The notes beneath the pieces were generated by a model. It was not told the origin of the DNA and did no database searches. It saw nothing but the letters and a program-made list of their open reading frames with translations. Positions 11,769 through 23,071 of a stretch of 64,000 bases of DNA are shown piece by piece; the first letter of the stretch is position 1; the number at the start of each line of letters is the position of its first letter. The DNA is taken from positions 1,736,001 through 1,800,000 of the forward strand of contig JAHLMK010000009.1 of assembly GCA_019915135.1 (NCBI GenBank), given 5' to 3'. Source of the stretch: Strobilurus pachycystidiatus. Lineage: Eukaryota > Basidiomycota > Agaricomycetes > Agaricales > Physalacriaceae. The position numbers and the translations under genes were made by a program.

Positions 11769-13616
11769 ATGTTCATTGCACGCAGCTTACGCCGAGGCCG
11801 GCCTCTCTCCTATGACTTTGCTACACAGCACATGACAGAGCTTCAGTCTGTTGTGCGAGAGTTGCGCGCCAGCATAATCGACCGGAATGCGACTATTCGC
11901 CACGGTGCGGACTCGCCGTCGGAGATCAAACGAAAGGCAGCAGCGGACAAGGACCTCCAGCGGTACCTGTCAATCATTCCCTTCGTCCATTGGCTCCCCG
12001 CCGAACTTCTGCGCGAGATATTCCTCTACGTCGTCGGCGATTGGATGCTCATACCCTACGAGCGGATCAACTCCCGCAACCGACCGAATCCATTGACGCT
12101 CTCCTGGGTGTGTAGACGATGGAGAGAGGTGGCCCTAGGTTATGGCATCCTCTGGTCCTCGTTTGCTTACGATAGCCACATTCTGTCGGAGGAGGACTTC
12201 ATGGATTACAGTCCAATCGTAAGCCATGTCCTACAGCGCGCTGGAACAGCACCCCTTTCCTTCTGTCTTGGTATGCACAGTCCAGATGATTGGTGGTACA
12301 GAGTTGACAGACTTGAACTCGATTCCTTTGTTCGAGACGTTTTTGCAAAGACCAAGCAATGGAAGCGGGTAGCGCTGCGCTTCTACGGGATTGACTGGTT
12401 TCCTGACGAGGTTGGCATTGCGGGTCGTCGCTTTCCCAACTTAGTCGAGTTGCATCTGGCTATGGAGCCAGAAAATCAATGTTACAATGTCGACTGGGAC
12501 ATGCAAAGCCTCGTTGAGCCGTTCAAGGAGTCGCCCAAGCTCCAGAAGCTGTCGCTACGCTACCGCCCCAGTTATAACAACCGTTCGGGCGGGGAAATCC
12601 CGCCAATGGCCCGATTCAGTCCCAAGACTGCAGTCACATTCCCATGGAGACAGCTCACGCATCTTACCCTCGACATCCCCTTCCACACTTTCTCGTCGCT
12701 CTGGCATTTCCTGCATGGCTGCCCAAATCTGGAGAGTATGCACATGCAGGGTCCCTCTGTATGGGGCGAGTATTTCGATGACAGCGAAGACCTCGTACAG
12801 GCTGCGGGTGTAGAGGACATTTCCGACCTCGTAGTAACACACTCCCGCCTGCAATCCCTACGAGTCGTTTCAGCAAAGTCTCTTCTCTACATCGACTGCC
12901 CAAACCTTGAACAAATAAGCGTGTCCTGGCGGTACGCATATCCATCGTGGGAATCTGAAGATAGAGATGCACTCTGGAACAAGGCCATCGAGCGATTTGC
13001 CGAGCGCACTCTAGGCAACTTGACGAGTCCTATTGTGGAGCTTGTGATACAATCGTCATTCTACGAGGACGAGTCTGACCATCTGGCTCAGCTCCGGGAA
13101 TTTCTCTCCAGGTGTGGGTCGGCGTGGACTTGGATCGAGGACTTGGTTATTGATGTGACGGAGATTGACCGCGAAGACAGACTATACATAGCGTCCTTGC
13201 GTGCCGTTAGTGATCTCCTGTGGTCTGCGACTGAAAACCCTCCATTTCCACAGCTCAAGAAGATCACCTTTAGGATACCCTACCCCCATGTGTGCAGTTG
13301 CGCTGAGCGTCCCCCGTACGACCCACTGGATGTCTGTCCAAATTGCAAAGATCGGCTCGTGGGAATCATTGCGAACTCCTGGTCGAGCTTTCCTCTGATC
13401 GAAGGAACACGTTACAAGACGACAGTGGAGCTTGCATATGAAAAGTTAGGCCCCACGCTACCTTCCTTCCTTGCGCGCTCGCATCCATTCATGGCTGCTC
13501 TGAAGTTCCGTAGGGAGGTGCGTGAAGGAGTGAAAGCGGCTGGCTGGGATCTGGAGAAGTTTGATGTGTTCATGAAGGTGGTTATGCGTAACAGGACGAA
13601 CAACCTGAAGGTGTGA
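11769..13616 (+). CDS. F-box protein with LRR-like tail
   Basis: Single exon of 615 aa. A short predicted helix (about residues 25-38) precedes an F-box at about residues 70-132. It has the typical LPAELLREIF core and the SWVCRRWREVALGYGILWSSF end. The rest is Leu-rich with irregular repeats (FPNLVELHLAMEP, SPKLQKLSLRYRP, QLTHLTLDIPF, CPNLESMHMQG), the usual substrate-recognition region of Agaricomycete F-box proteins. Such proteins bind Skp1 and recruit targets to SCF ubiquitin ligases. Substrate unknown. A later Met at residue 22 is a possible alternative start. Confidence 0.88.
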   Translation: MFIARSLRRGRPLSYDFATQHMTELQSVVRELRASIIDRNATIRHGADSPSEIKRKAAADKDLQRYLSIIPFVHWLPAELLREIFLYVVGDWMLIPYERINSRNRPNPLTLSWVCRRWREVALGYGILWSSFAYDSHILSEEDFMDYSPIVSHVLQRAGTAPLSFCLGMHSPDDWWYRVDRLELDSFVRDVFAKTKQWKRVALRFYGIDWFPDEVGIAGRRFPNLVELHLAMEPENQCYNVDWDMQSLVEPFKESPKLQKLSLRYRPSYNNRSGGEIPPMARFSPKTAVTFPWRQLTHLTLDIPFHTFSSLWHFLHGCPNLESMHMQGPSVWGEYFDDSEDLVQAAGVEDISDLVVTHSRLQSLRVVSAKSLLYIDCPNLEQISVSWRYAYPSWESEDRDALWNKAIERFAERTLGNLTSPIVELVIQSSFYEDESDHLAQLREFLSRCGSAWTWIEDLVIDVTEIDREDRLYIASLRAVSDLLWSATENPPFPQLKKITFRIPYPHVCSCAERPPYDPLDVCPNCKDRLVGIIANSWSSFPLIEGTRYKTTVELAYEKLGPTLPSFLARSHPFMAALKFRREVREGVKAAGWDLEKFDVFMKVVMRNRTNNLKV

Positions 13617-14532
13617 ATTGGTCATATGGACTTACCGTATCGTTTCTTTATCGTGATAGAAAAGTGTTTGAGACACAATACACACCGATACCTTTACAAC
13701 GATGAGTCCAATATACGTGTACTGTAGCAGGATGAGAAAGAGGAGAATTATACTACCGAATGACGCTCTTCGCGGGAGATTGATCAAAACTCGCACCGTA
13801 GACATTTCGATCAATGCCATATCAATCTCTGTTCAACGGAGCCAAGCTATGAATCTCCAAATCAAATAATGGGTACAATACCCCAGACAGTGGGACGACA
13901 GCAATTGATGAACCATGCTCGATCCGAGTCCGTGTCACTGGTCATCCTTTGGCCGCCGTCGTATTACATGCCACCGTATGCCTGTCGATTTGACATGCTT
14001 CTCATTCCCAGTCACACAGATCGTCTCGAGGGACGGGAAGTTCTCCGGTGTTATATAGGTCAAGGGAACCACGCAGTTGATGTGTTAAGGGACACGAGGA
14101 CTGGTAGGGGAGGGACGATCAGACATCCTGGGATTGCGTGCGGGTCAGCTCGTGCTCTCGCATAAGGTGATACTCGAATCAGAAAGCGTGCAGGCGTTGG
14201 CGGCAAGAAACGTCGTGACAAAGTCAGTGATCTTGACACCCAGTACGTGCTCACTCTCGTCATCGCAGAACGACACCGAGCGTAATTCCCTGACGCACCG
14301 CAAGAGCCAACGCGAAAAGTTCACATCCAGGACCGCAATGTGAAGGTTGGAGAGAGCGACACGCTCTGTTCGACTCAGCGGCTGTTGGTCCCCTACGCTG
14401 GCCCAATCGGTGTCGTGAAGCCTTTGTAGATGCTTCAAGTCGAACGCAACGGACAGGATGGAGGGAAACTCGTGCAGATGGGAGAGGAAGTCCGTGAGTC
14501 TGATGCCCAAAGCGAAGCAACACTAACATGTT
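13617..14532. other. intergenic with a possible gene fragment
   Basis: A minus-strand frame at 14145-14510 (HLHEFPSILSVAFDLKHLQR...) has Leu-rich composition similar to the tails of F-box proteins. It lacks an F-box or a clear start, so it may be a decayed fragment. The rest shows nothing supported. Confidence 0.3.
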
Positions 14533-15590
14533 AAGCCATCATTGAGCTCTTGTAACGCATCGGGCGCGCTGCTCTACAAGAACCGGGGGATCCGGTGCGC
14601 AATTGGGCCTCGGCGCCACCGACTCGTCAGATGCTTGTTCCATAGCGAGCTGGAGGGCGATTTCTTCGAGATCGTCTTCTGGTCCTGTGAAAGGGGGAGA
14701 AGGGTTAGTGAGGATGTGGGAAGGAGGAAGAGGGGGATAGGGGGGGAGGGTGGGGTGTAGTGGAGAAGGGGCGGGAGGTGGAGAGGGAAAGGTGAGAGGG
14801 GCGGGAGGTGGAGAGGGGGAGAGGGGGAGGGGATAAGGGCGAGAGGGGGAGAGGGGGACAAGCGCTGACGAGCGCGTGCGGTGTAGGAGGGGACAAAGGT
14901 GAACGGGGGATGCGTGAAACAGCAAATGGGGAGGAGAGAGCGAAGACCGAGACAAAAACAACAAACCTCAACCTCAAAATCAAACTTCTTACTCACCAGT
15001 CCCATCCCCAACACCCGGCGGCGCGCCCATATCGTCCCCATCCTTCCTCAGATACTGCATCCTGTACGTCCCCCCGTGCGTGCCCACCAGATGCGCCGTG
15101 CTCCCCGTCCCGCTCGCCATACCTCCTCACACATTCATCCGTGGCTGTGCGCCCGGTGCATAGAGCTGGGATGTAGAAAGAGTGGACGCCCGTTAGTGCA
15201 CTGCCGGCCAATGCGCGTATTAGACGCCTTCTTGAACTGACCTTGAAGATGCGTCCCAGCGGTCGTAGTCCATCCTTGTTGAGCTTTATGGAGAGCGAGT
15301 GAATTGGTTGTTGACGGTAAAGGTAGGTGGGGTGCAAAACGGGGTGTGCACAATTCGGTGGGAAGTGCGTCGGGTTGTTCAAGCAACGGGGGTCTGAGTG
15401 CGCGCGCCGTTCGGTCGAATAAGCCCGCGCACTGAAAAGGGATTGATTACGGCCAAATCGCGGTCGCGAGCTGCGAAACGTCGGGTGTACTGAGTCTTGG
15501 TCGTCGTCGACGTAATAGAGTATGAACGAAAGTAGTGGTGTGCGAACAGAAGCCCTAAAGTGTAAGGCAGGTGTAAGGCTGAAAATTTTC
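14533..15590 (-). pseudogene. rearranged, truncated copy of the family-2 glycosyltransferase
   Basis: Pieces of the intact gene at 53,265-58,020 recur here in the same strand and order but with large gaps between them. From 5' to 3': the promoter stretch around 15,538-15,560 (as 58,350-58,370), the start MDYDRWDA (15,249-15,280), FKKASN (about 15,222-15,245), SQLY and PGAQ remnants (15,150-15,200), and TGSTAHLVGTHGGTY through GDDMGAPPGVGDGTG (15,000-15,120). These are followed by EDDLEEIALQLAMEQ (14,600-14,690) and a piece matching the HQIHRFMWSSAP region (14,540-14,610). All catalytic segments are missing and the frame is broken, so it cannot encode an enzyme. Confidence 0.85.
14690..14925. 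repeat. purine-rich GA/GGGGA low-complexity tract
   Basis: Long run of GAGAGGGG and GGGAGG units on the plus strand. It sits where the intact gene has a short intron (about 55,490-55,600), so the pseudogene intron has expanded by simple-repeat growth. Confidence 0.7.
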
Positions 15591-15689
15591 CTTATTGGCA
15601 TAATGCGTGGGCCGGATATGATTCTCGCGTCGGCAGCTGGGATTTGAGACTCTGTCTCTGCAGCAGCGCCCTGGCATACATCACGGTTG

Positions 15690-15694
15690 CTGGA
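15690..15694. repeat. gypsy target-site duplication, left (CTGGA)
   Basis: The five bases directly before the left LTR equal the five after the right LTR (49,870-49,874), as expected for Ty3/gypsy integration. Confidence 0.85.
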
Positions 15695-15950
15695 TGTGGC
15701 GGAAGCGTGACGAGGAGACCACGTTCCGTTCACACGGGATGGAAAGGGAATCCTGAGAGTCGGGATCTCAGGCGGTCGCTCGAATGACTGTTGTAAGTGG
15801 TAGTGATTCAAGAAGACCTAAATCTAAATACAGCGAGCTACGAGTCCTTTTATACCTAAGGGGCAGCTGAGTAATAGAGATAAGATGAGATATGGAAACA
15901 TCTGGGCCTGAGCCCTTTTGGGTAACGACTACGAGGACGAATACGCTACA
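15695..15950 (-). repeat. gypsy 3' LTR (256 bp)
   Basis: Begins TGTGGC and ends GCTACA on the plus strand. By eye it is identical over all 256 bases to 49,614-49,869. The element is on the minus strand, so this copy is the 3' LTR. Confidence 0.93.
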
Positions 15951-15981
15951 TACGCCCTCCGAGTCTTCGACTCGCGAAGAC

Positions 15982-18806
15982 TCAATCCTCGGTCTCGTCC
16001 ATCGCGGCAGCCTTGGCTTTCTTAGCAGCAGCACGTGCCTTGGCCAGGGCCTTCAGTTTGCTGTCCTCCGCATCCTTTTTCTTCGCAGCAGCGTCGGCAC
16101 GCTTAGCAGCCTTCTTCTCGAAGCGCTCAGCCTTTTTCTTCTCGCGGTGCTCGCGCTCGCGCATCCACGAACGGGTCTTGTCAACAAGGAGAGCCTGATA
16201 AACCTCGGCGTCTGCGACTTGGAAAGGGACAACGGGAGTGTTGGAAGATGTGGAGGGTTGGGCTGTCTGCAAAGCAGAGGAAGCACGGACGGGCTCTTCG
16301 CCGGGACCGATGTTGTGAATGCCGATGGTGAGTGAGTCCGCTCCGAACAAGTGGTAGGGGGTGATGGGGATGTCCTCATCGTCCCAGAGGTCGTCGATGC
16401 GATAACCGCCTTCGTCCATGGCAGTGAAACGGCAGTGGATGGTAGGGATAGAGTTGAAGACATCTGCGACGCGACGGTAGATGTCCACATTGTGGTTGCC
16501 GACAAACTCGGTGTGCTCCAGGGCCTGACTGATCAGCACCTGCGAGTGCATCTCCTCGGGAGTGAGGGTGAGGAGGTTGTCGCTGTCGTCGGCCTCGTAA
16601 AGGTGAAAGTTGCCAGCGCGACCCTGCTGGGCATCGCGGAACATGGCGCCGTTATTGACGAGGAGTTGGAGAGGGTAGGAGGTTTGGAACTGGATCTCCG
16701 CGGGCTCGGTGCCGACTGCGACGGCGGGAGCAGGAGTGCCGTTGCCTGGCAGAGGAGTGGAGGCGTCGGTGTCGGACATGGAGAGATAGTAGGGAGAGAG
16801 TGGTAGAAGGAGGGCTTCTGTGGACAAGGTACGTCCATCCTCCGGCTTATAACGCGTCGAGTCGCCCTCTAATTCAAATGATAGGGCACCCGCGAAAGCC
16901 GTTTGCGCATCGAGTTCGGGAATTCGGTTCCTCCCCGACTTTAATTGCGCGATGGTATCCACTCCGACGGCCTCAAGATATTCCCCGAGGGCGTGAAGGT
17001 GCTCAATCTTATTAAGCGGCAGCCAGGTAACGTCCCCCGACTTCCACTTGACCTTGAACATTGCATTGACACCGTTTCCAGAATGAGTTAAGATTCTCTC
17101 CACGGCCCATTCGTTCTCGGCGCCTTCGAATGGCGGAACTTGGGTATCGAGACGACCTGGAAATAGTCGGTCGTCGTTCGGCTTGTGTATCCGCAACAGG
17201 TTCGCATGGAATACATCGTGAATTCCTCTCTGTTTCAGCTTCGAAGGAAGTTCTATTCGAAATGAGGAATTTCCAAAGTCCTTGAGGATTCGGTATGGTC
17301 CCATGTATTTGGGAACGAGCTTACGGACGGTGCCTTTAGGAAATGAGATATTGCGAGTAGAGATGTACACAAGATCATCGATAACAAAAGGTGCGGGTCG
17401 GCGTTTCCGATTTGCATCTCTCGTTTGCTTAACGCGAGCCTGCAGGATACTATCATGGGCGGCGATGATGGATTGCTTCATTCGCTGCGCAAAGATGCGA
17501 ACACCGGGAAACTCGTCTTTCGATGCAGAGTCCCAGATCATGGAACGCGGTAGTCGTCCTGAGTTCAGAAAGAACGGTGAGTACCCCGTAGTCTCGGAAC
17601 GGGCTAAGTTGATGGCAAATTCAATAGCCGGGAGCCTGGATACCCAATCCTTCTGGTCGGGAGAAATACATTGTCTGAGCATCTGCTCAATCGTGCGGTT
17701 GGCGCGCTCAGTGAGTCCATCAGTTTCGGGATGATATGCAGATGACATCTTCAATTTAGAGCCGATTAATGCGTGAAGATGTGTCCAGAACGCACTTGTG
17801 AAGCGTACGTCGCGGTCACTCACTATAGCTTTGGGGAGACCGTGTAGCTTGTACACTTCTGAAAACACAAGTTCTGCGACGTCTTTCGCACTGTAATTCG
17901 TTCGACTCGGGACTAGGTGTACCATACCAGTAAGATGATCGACAATCACGGTAATGAAGTCGAATTCTCCGTCGCGGTTCTTGGATACTGGGAGTGGACC
18001 CATAAAGTCCATTCCGATCACTTCCCAAGGATATGTCGGAGGTCCTAGTGGATGTAGTAGTCCATATGGCTGTTGATTACTAGGCTTAGTACGATAGCAA
18101 GTAGCACACGTCTTACAAAAGGTGTCAACATCATTAGCGATTGATTTCCACCAGACGTGAGAACGGAGATAGTCCAAGGTTTTCTTTGCGCCAAGATGTG
18201 CGAGAACTGAATGAGCTTCATCGATAATAATCTCACGGAGGCGTCGTCCCTTGAACATAAGATTAGGGATGCATAGAAGTGAACGTTCCTGCAGTTTCAA
18301 GTAGACGAGTCCATCAGAAGTCACTTCAAAGTTACGAAACTCCTTGGGTTTCGCAAGTACAGCTTGGAAGACAGAGTCGGCAGCATAGCGGTTACGAACA
18401 ATGTCTAGCAAATCGATTCCGGCGCGCCCTCCAGACAGGATGTCAAGCAAGGAAGAGTCATCGTCAAACTCGTGTGGCGTAGAGTTGTGATCCGCGGAGG
18501 ACACAGCCTCAATGATCTGCGGGGTTTGGGCGGAAGCGGGGAGCTCGGAGCTCTCACGCTCATTTTCACGCATACCTGCATGTGCTTGGTTCACGCCCGT
18601 GTTCACATGGTTCACACCCAAGTTCACACTTGGGTTCACACCTGAGTTCACACTCAGGTTCACGTCGTTGGCAGCACTCGGGTTCAAGTCATTGGCGCTA
18701 TCCTGACCCTCGCCCTCCTTTCGTTCGCGCGGCCCACGAAGAACGAAACGGTCCTTCATTTTCTTCGCAAACTCGGACGCCGGACTCAAGGTGCGCTTTT
18801 GACGCG
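15982..18806 (-). CDS. gypsy polyprotein, 3' half: integrase, chromodomain, long C-terminal extension
   Basis: This is the continuation of the frame at 43,177-49,498, cut by the KDZ insertion. In order it has a linker (KKMKDRFVLRGPRERK), the HHCC zinc-binding domain of integrase (LAHLGAKKTLDYLRSH ... CKTCATC), and the DDE core (DFMGPLPVSKNRDGEFDFIT, IVSDRDVRFTSAFW, HPETDGLTERANRTIEQ). A chromodomain (EWAVERILTHSGNGVNAMFK ... VTWLPLNKIEHL, about 16,980-17,110) follows. Then come about 330 further residues of unknown function that end in an Ala/Lys-rich coiled tail. Integrase inserts the cDNA; the chromodomain usually steers insertion to marked chromatin. No internal stops are present. The start at about 18,789 is not a true initiation site. 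Confidence 0.92.
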
Positions 18807-18814
18807 GCCTTTTG
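18807..18814. repeat. KDZ transposon target-site duplication, left (GCCTTTTG)
   Basis: Eight bases identical to 43,177-43,184. Removing one copy plus the element rejoins the gypsy frame exactly. Confidence 0.93.
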
Positions 18815-18859
18815 CAGAAATTTCAGTGACTTTGTGGCCACGTAGTGCCATCTGAGATG
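18815..18859 (+). repeat. KDZ terminal inverted repeat, left
   Basis: About 45 bases. Read inward it shares with the right end the blocks CAGTGA, GTGGCCACGT and CCATCTGAGATG at the same spacing, with a 1-base difference near the tip. It contains the palindrome GTGGCCAC. Confidence 0.82.
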
Positions 18860-19296
18860 GCATTGACCAGACCGTCGCCACTGAAGCGTAGCCACGATAC
18901 TGTCTGTATATACACACGATCAATGCTATCTAGTTGTACTTTTACATCGTGGCCACGCGTGACTACCCTTGATCAACGCTAACTCCCCTCGGCCACCGAG
19001 CGTGGCTACGCGTAGCTCCTTTGCGTGTTTACCACTTCTGAGCACCCACTGCGCGCGGACCGTGGCTACGCGCAGCTCTGATCCCTAATACACTTTGATG
19101 CTAAATCCCAGCGTGGCTACGCGTCGTTTTGCTCCCAGATCCGCTGCCTCCTCAGCGTGGCTACTCTTTGCGTGGCCACGCGTAGCTGGATTTGAGGCTC
19201 TAGAGAATATGGTCAGCAAGATCTTGGCGCGTGGCGACGCGTAGATAGGGTAAATGTTCGCATGGCGATATTGGTCGCGTGCGTGGCTACGCGTAG
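18834..19296. repeat. left subterminal array of CGTGGCTACGCGTAGC-like motifs
   Basis: Ten or so copies of GTGGC[T/C/G]ACG(CG)(TAGC) in both orientations, for example at 18,834, 18,887, 18,948, 19,001, 19,061, 19,111, 19,156, 19,171, 19,230 and 19,281. Core halves are palindromic (GCTACGCGTAGC, CGTGGCCACG). The matching array at the other end of the element and near-absence in the flanks point to transposase-binding sites. Confidence 0.85.
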
Positions 19297-19651
19297 TAAA
19301 GCTGGCACATTTGCGTACGTTCTCGGTATCACTGTCAGTCGCGCTTGAGTCGCTGCGCGTGAGACATGTAAAAGTATGCGCGTACCGGTCTACGACGTGC
19401 GTTGTCGGCTGGTGCCACTCACTGATTTCAACAAAGGGGCTTTGCATTAGTCCTCGCCCATCGTGGAACAGATGCAACTTACGCGCGTTCGTGAAAGTAT
19501 CCTCTTCTCTCCAAAATATGGGATGCATGGTGAACGACGCTGGCATTGAAGAAAGCCTTGACATGGTGGTGGTGGTAGTGGTGAGAGGAGAACATACTGA
19601 TTGAGACCAATGGGGTGGCGCATGGACCATTGCCTCACCTGGGTTAGACAT
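19085..19651 (-). CDS. open frame spanning the left subterminal array
   Basis: An uninterrupted 188-codon frame, start MSNPGEAMVHAPPHWSQSV, end at 19,085. The 3' half is translated from the subterminal repeats. The middle (MHPIFWREEDTFTNARKLHL) looks protein-like, and a GTAAGT donor follows FTNAR, so the true gene may be a short exon set rather than the whole frame. No domain seen. It may be a chance frame through GC-rich repeats. Confidence 0.28.
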   Translation of the reverse strand: MSNPGEAMVHAPPHWSQSVCSPLTTTTTTMSRLSSMPASFTMHPIFWREEDTFTNARKLHLFHDGRGLMQSPFVEISEWHQPTTHVVDRYAHTFTCLTRSDSSATDSDTENVRKCASFTTRSHARDQYRHANIYPIYASPRAKILLTIFSRASNPATRGHAKSSHAEEAADLGAKRRVATLGFSIKVY

Positions 19652-20084
19652 AAGAGCCCTTTGACCGGCTCACTTAAGTACATAGACGGTGCTCAGACCA
19701 TCGACTTAAGCATAAGCCTGACGTTTAAGTCCTTGGCCCGCCCGAATCCTATATTCGTCAATCCGCTTCACGAGAAATTTTACTATAACCGGTCCAGTGG
19801 CGCACTTCAATCCAGGCCCATAGAACACCTCCACATCGTCGGTACATACACTGCAGGCCCTCGAAGGGCTGTCGGTAGTGTCCATGTGAGCTTTGACAAT
19901 GTATATAGCCAAGGCGGCGGGGTCTGCCTTTTCAGTCCATTTGGGCTCCTTCCCGCTCTATTTTCACTCGCCCGAATGGGTAACGTACACGTCGAAATCA
20001 GTCATGTTTTTTTGTAAGTATAGACTACATAATGTTCAGGTCATTTGGGGTATCAAAACGTGGAATACGACGACATCGACCGAG
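19652..20084. other. cargo intergenic region
   Basis: No supported coding frame between the subterminal open frame and the large cargo gene. Confidence 0.35.
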
Positions 20085-22583
20085 TCAATGCTTCCCGCCT
20101 CTGCGTGTGCGCGGCAAATCCGTTATAATCTCCGCACCCACATCGTACAGCGCCGGCCGGACTTCTCCCGGCGGCACGTACACATATCCTTTGCTCCCTT
20201 TGCTGGAGAGGCAGACAGGGTCAATCAACATAAATGCAAAAGTAGAATTGGACGCACGCAGTTTTGTCGATCGCTGACTTCTTTCCTGGCCTGTCTGACA
20301 CGCCAGACTTCGATTTCGTTGATGTTGCGGCTGGGCGCGCCTTCTTCGCTTGGGGCTCCCCGTTGTCTGGTTCTGCTCTTTTCCGCCTAGACAACTCACT
20401 CAATAAAAGTCGAGACATTCTTGATCAGGAGCGACTCACTTGTTTCCCTTGGCCTTTGCGGTCGTCGTCGTTCTGTGACAATATCAAAAGAGATCCTTCT
20501 ATGTCTTGTAGAAGGAACTCACTCAGTCTGTTTGGCTTCCGGTACTTTGGTCTTCGATTTGCTATCCGCGCATCGCGTCAACGTTCTTGAATCCGCCACA
20601 AGTGACTATTTCTTACCTTGTCGCTGCTCCTGTACCTTTGCCTCTAATCCTAGGGTTAGACCTAATCCTCACGAAGAGACACTAGCACATACCGGCGTCC
20701 TTTAGCAGCCACCTTTTTTGACTGTGCAACCACGGTTGGTTCCTCGGTCTCGGCCTCTTCATCCTCGCTACTGTTTATACTTCAGCAAACTTCTGCAGGT
20801 ATAGTTCGTGACAGTGAACATACTCCGGCGGTGTCAACTCTCCCTTGAAAGGATCGTCGTTGTCAGTTCCCGTAGGCAAGCTGTCAAGGCTTGAGGAAGA
20901 AAAAAAACCGAAAAAAACCGAACCTCACTTGTCGAGTTGCAGCATGGAGTAACCCAGACCATCGTCCGGTGAAGCTGCCCGTCCCTTTCGTTTCTTGTTG
21001 GGTGACGCCGCGTTGGGAGAGGCTTCGAACGGTGACTCGGTATCGGAGGAGGCATGATCTGGCTCTGGTTGATCGTGCTCGATCGCATCCTTCGTGCGCG
21101 CCTTCTTCTGCTTGGACTTCGAGGGCGTCTTCGGACTTTTCGGGGGCGGTGAAGGAGGCGTCGGTGTCCTGAAAAGCTCTCGAATCGGATTCGCCTGGAA
21201 ATGGCGAACAAGAGCCAATGCCGTGTCGGGGAATGACTGCAAAAGGGTCGCCACCTTGGGATCGCAGTTGGGCGATAGGAGGCTCGCAGCACCCGAACAT
21301 ATTGTGGCCATAGCAAAAGGCTCTTCGCCGCGCGATAACCCTGATGAACATGTCAGAATGAAAGACGAACCGCAATCCGTTCAGCGCGTACCCCAGTGCA
21401 TGCGTAGAAATTTCTCAGCAATATATCGGAGTTGAGTGTGAGTAGTATTGTCGAGGTCGAGGTTCGAAGGGATGACGATCGTCCCCGAAAAGTCAATATG
21501 GACATCTGAGCTTTGTACTGCAGCTGTGCCGTTCGCTTCAATGAGTGTGAGTGTGATACTATCAGAGAGAAATGCACTGCTTACGAGGAACGTAATCAGC
21601 ACAGTACTTTCGCCAAGCTTCGGTCAATTCTTTCGTCACGAACTGAGGGGGGTCGGGGTCTTTGTTCAGGATGAGGAGACTATCAGATGGGGCGTTAACA
21701 AAGCTAGCAACCGTATCGAAAGCTGCACACACCTAAACGGATTCATGCGCCCAGTTTCGTCTCGGACACCGACAAGAAGGCAGAATGCGGCATTACCGAC
21801 TTGCTGTTTGCCAGAGCCAGGAAGCTTGTATAGTAGACTCGAAAACTCTTGCAACATCAACGCTTGATTTCTGAGTTGAGCGTCAACTTTTCACCGAGAT
21901 TGAAGGAACGTGGGGTGCATACGCGTAGATATCTGGATCGCCGTTGTTGATGGTCTCCGCCTTGTTCGTCCATTCGTCCTTGGTGGCGGGCGGAAGTGTG
22001 TCCCAGGCTTCTTTCATCCGCGTCTGTAAGATTCCAGCGTGGTGTTTGCAGTCCAGATTCTGCTGCTCTCGTTCGATCAAGACTTTCGCGTTCAGCTGCT
22101 CTCGTATACTGGCGAGGTAGAGCGAACGTCCGGTCACCTCCCTAGTGGCAAGGAAGGAGGATGGACTCTTCTGGTCACTGCCACCGCCGCTCACCATCGT
22201 GAACGCTTGTCCCGGCGCCGAAACGCCTATCTTGCTATCGCGGAGTAGCGTGAGTACGCGCTTGCCGCTTTGTGTCGCCACGGTGTCTTTGCGCGAACGA
22301 AATCTTGTTAGAAACGTCTGTGGGTCACTCGTCATTTAGTCCTCAAGCGCGAACCATCCAATATGCGCACCTCTTTGCGATCGCGGAAGTCCGTGTCCTT
22401 GGGAAACTTGGTACAAAACAGTGGCCACGCGATCTCGAGGCTATAGTCCTTGGGAAGTCTCTCCGTAGGGAATGCATGACCCGGCTGCCAATTTGTCCAG
22501 TTCTCTAGGAGAGGTTCAAAGACATTCTTGAGATAGTCTTTGATCCATTGGTCTTCGTCTTTGGTCCACTTGTAGGCGGGCAT
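20085..22583 (-). CDS. KDZ cargo: large nuclear-type protein with Lys/Ser-rich linkers
   Basis: First six exons are firm: 22583-22371, 22317-21923, 21870-21733, 21679-21585, 21535-21392 and 21340-20929, all introns 49-53 bases and all phases consistent (465 aa). The N-terminus is Trp-rich (MPAYKWTKDEDQWIKDYLKN). A segment EAWDTLPPATKDEWTNKAE resembles the helix that packs HMG-box-like folds. A helical block (LNKDPDPPQFVTKELTEAWR) and a Pro/Ser/Lys-rich stretch with nuclear-localisation look (PNKKRKGRAAS) follow. Further small exons down to a stop at 20,085 encode acidic then basic text and end EIITDLPRTRRGGKH. One junction near 20,770 does not resolve in frame by eye, so a missed exon, a frameshift or a base error is possible. 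Probably nuclear; function unknown. Confidence 0.72.
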
Positions 22584-23071
22584 GTCGATGGTAGGGAGGG
22601 GAAGGAAAAGTGAAAAAAGCACACCTCGATAAGCGTTCCTCTTTATCCGCCACTCGCCACTCGGGCCATCGCCCTCTCTACGCCTTGACCTGCCGCTGAT
22701 ACCATTCTTGGGCATGGACCAGCCTTCATTGTTTCGCCACATCGAGGTAACAAAGAGAAGGCGAAATCGTGGGAAAGTACTAACGGATTGGGCAAGTAGG
22801 ACGCCGAAACGCTCTTTCCGAGAAGTCCGGGCTCCTACTCACCTCGCCAGCGTACATGTTGGTCCTCCCGTAATATCTACACAGAGAATTATGTGCAAAA
22901 TTTCACACTGTTCTGATTCATATCCAACACGATCATGCGAACGTTCCAGTACATTCAAACCACCTTTGAACACGAGGTTTCACCCATATTTTGATTACAA
23001 TAAGTAGTCATGCCATGCTAGCTTGGACGGTCTTCGGATTACAACTCTCATTTACGGCGTCATCACCACGA

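Noticed and set aside
14539..15041. Minus-strand Pro/Ser-rich frames at 14.5-15.0 kb as genes
   Set aside because: They are translations of the expanded purine-rich intron of the glycosyltransferase pseudogene.
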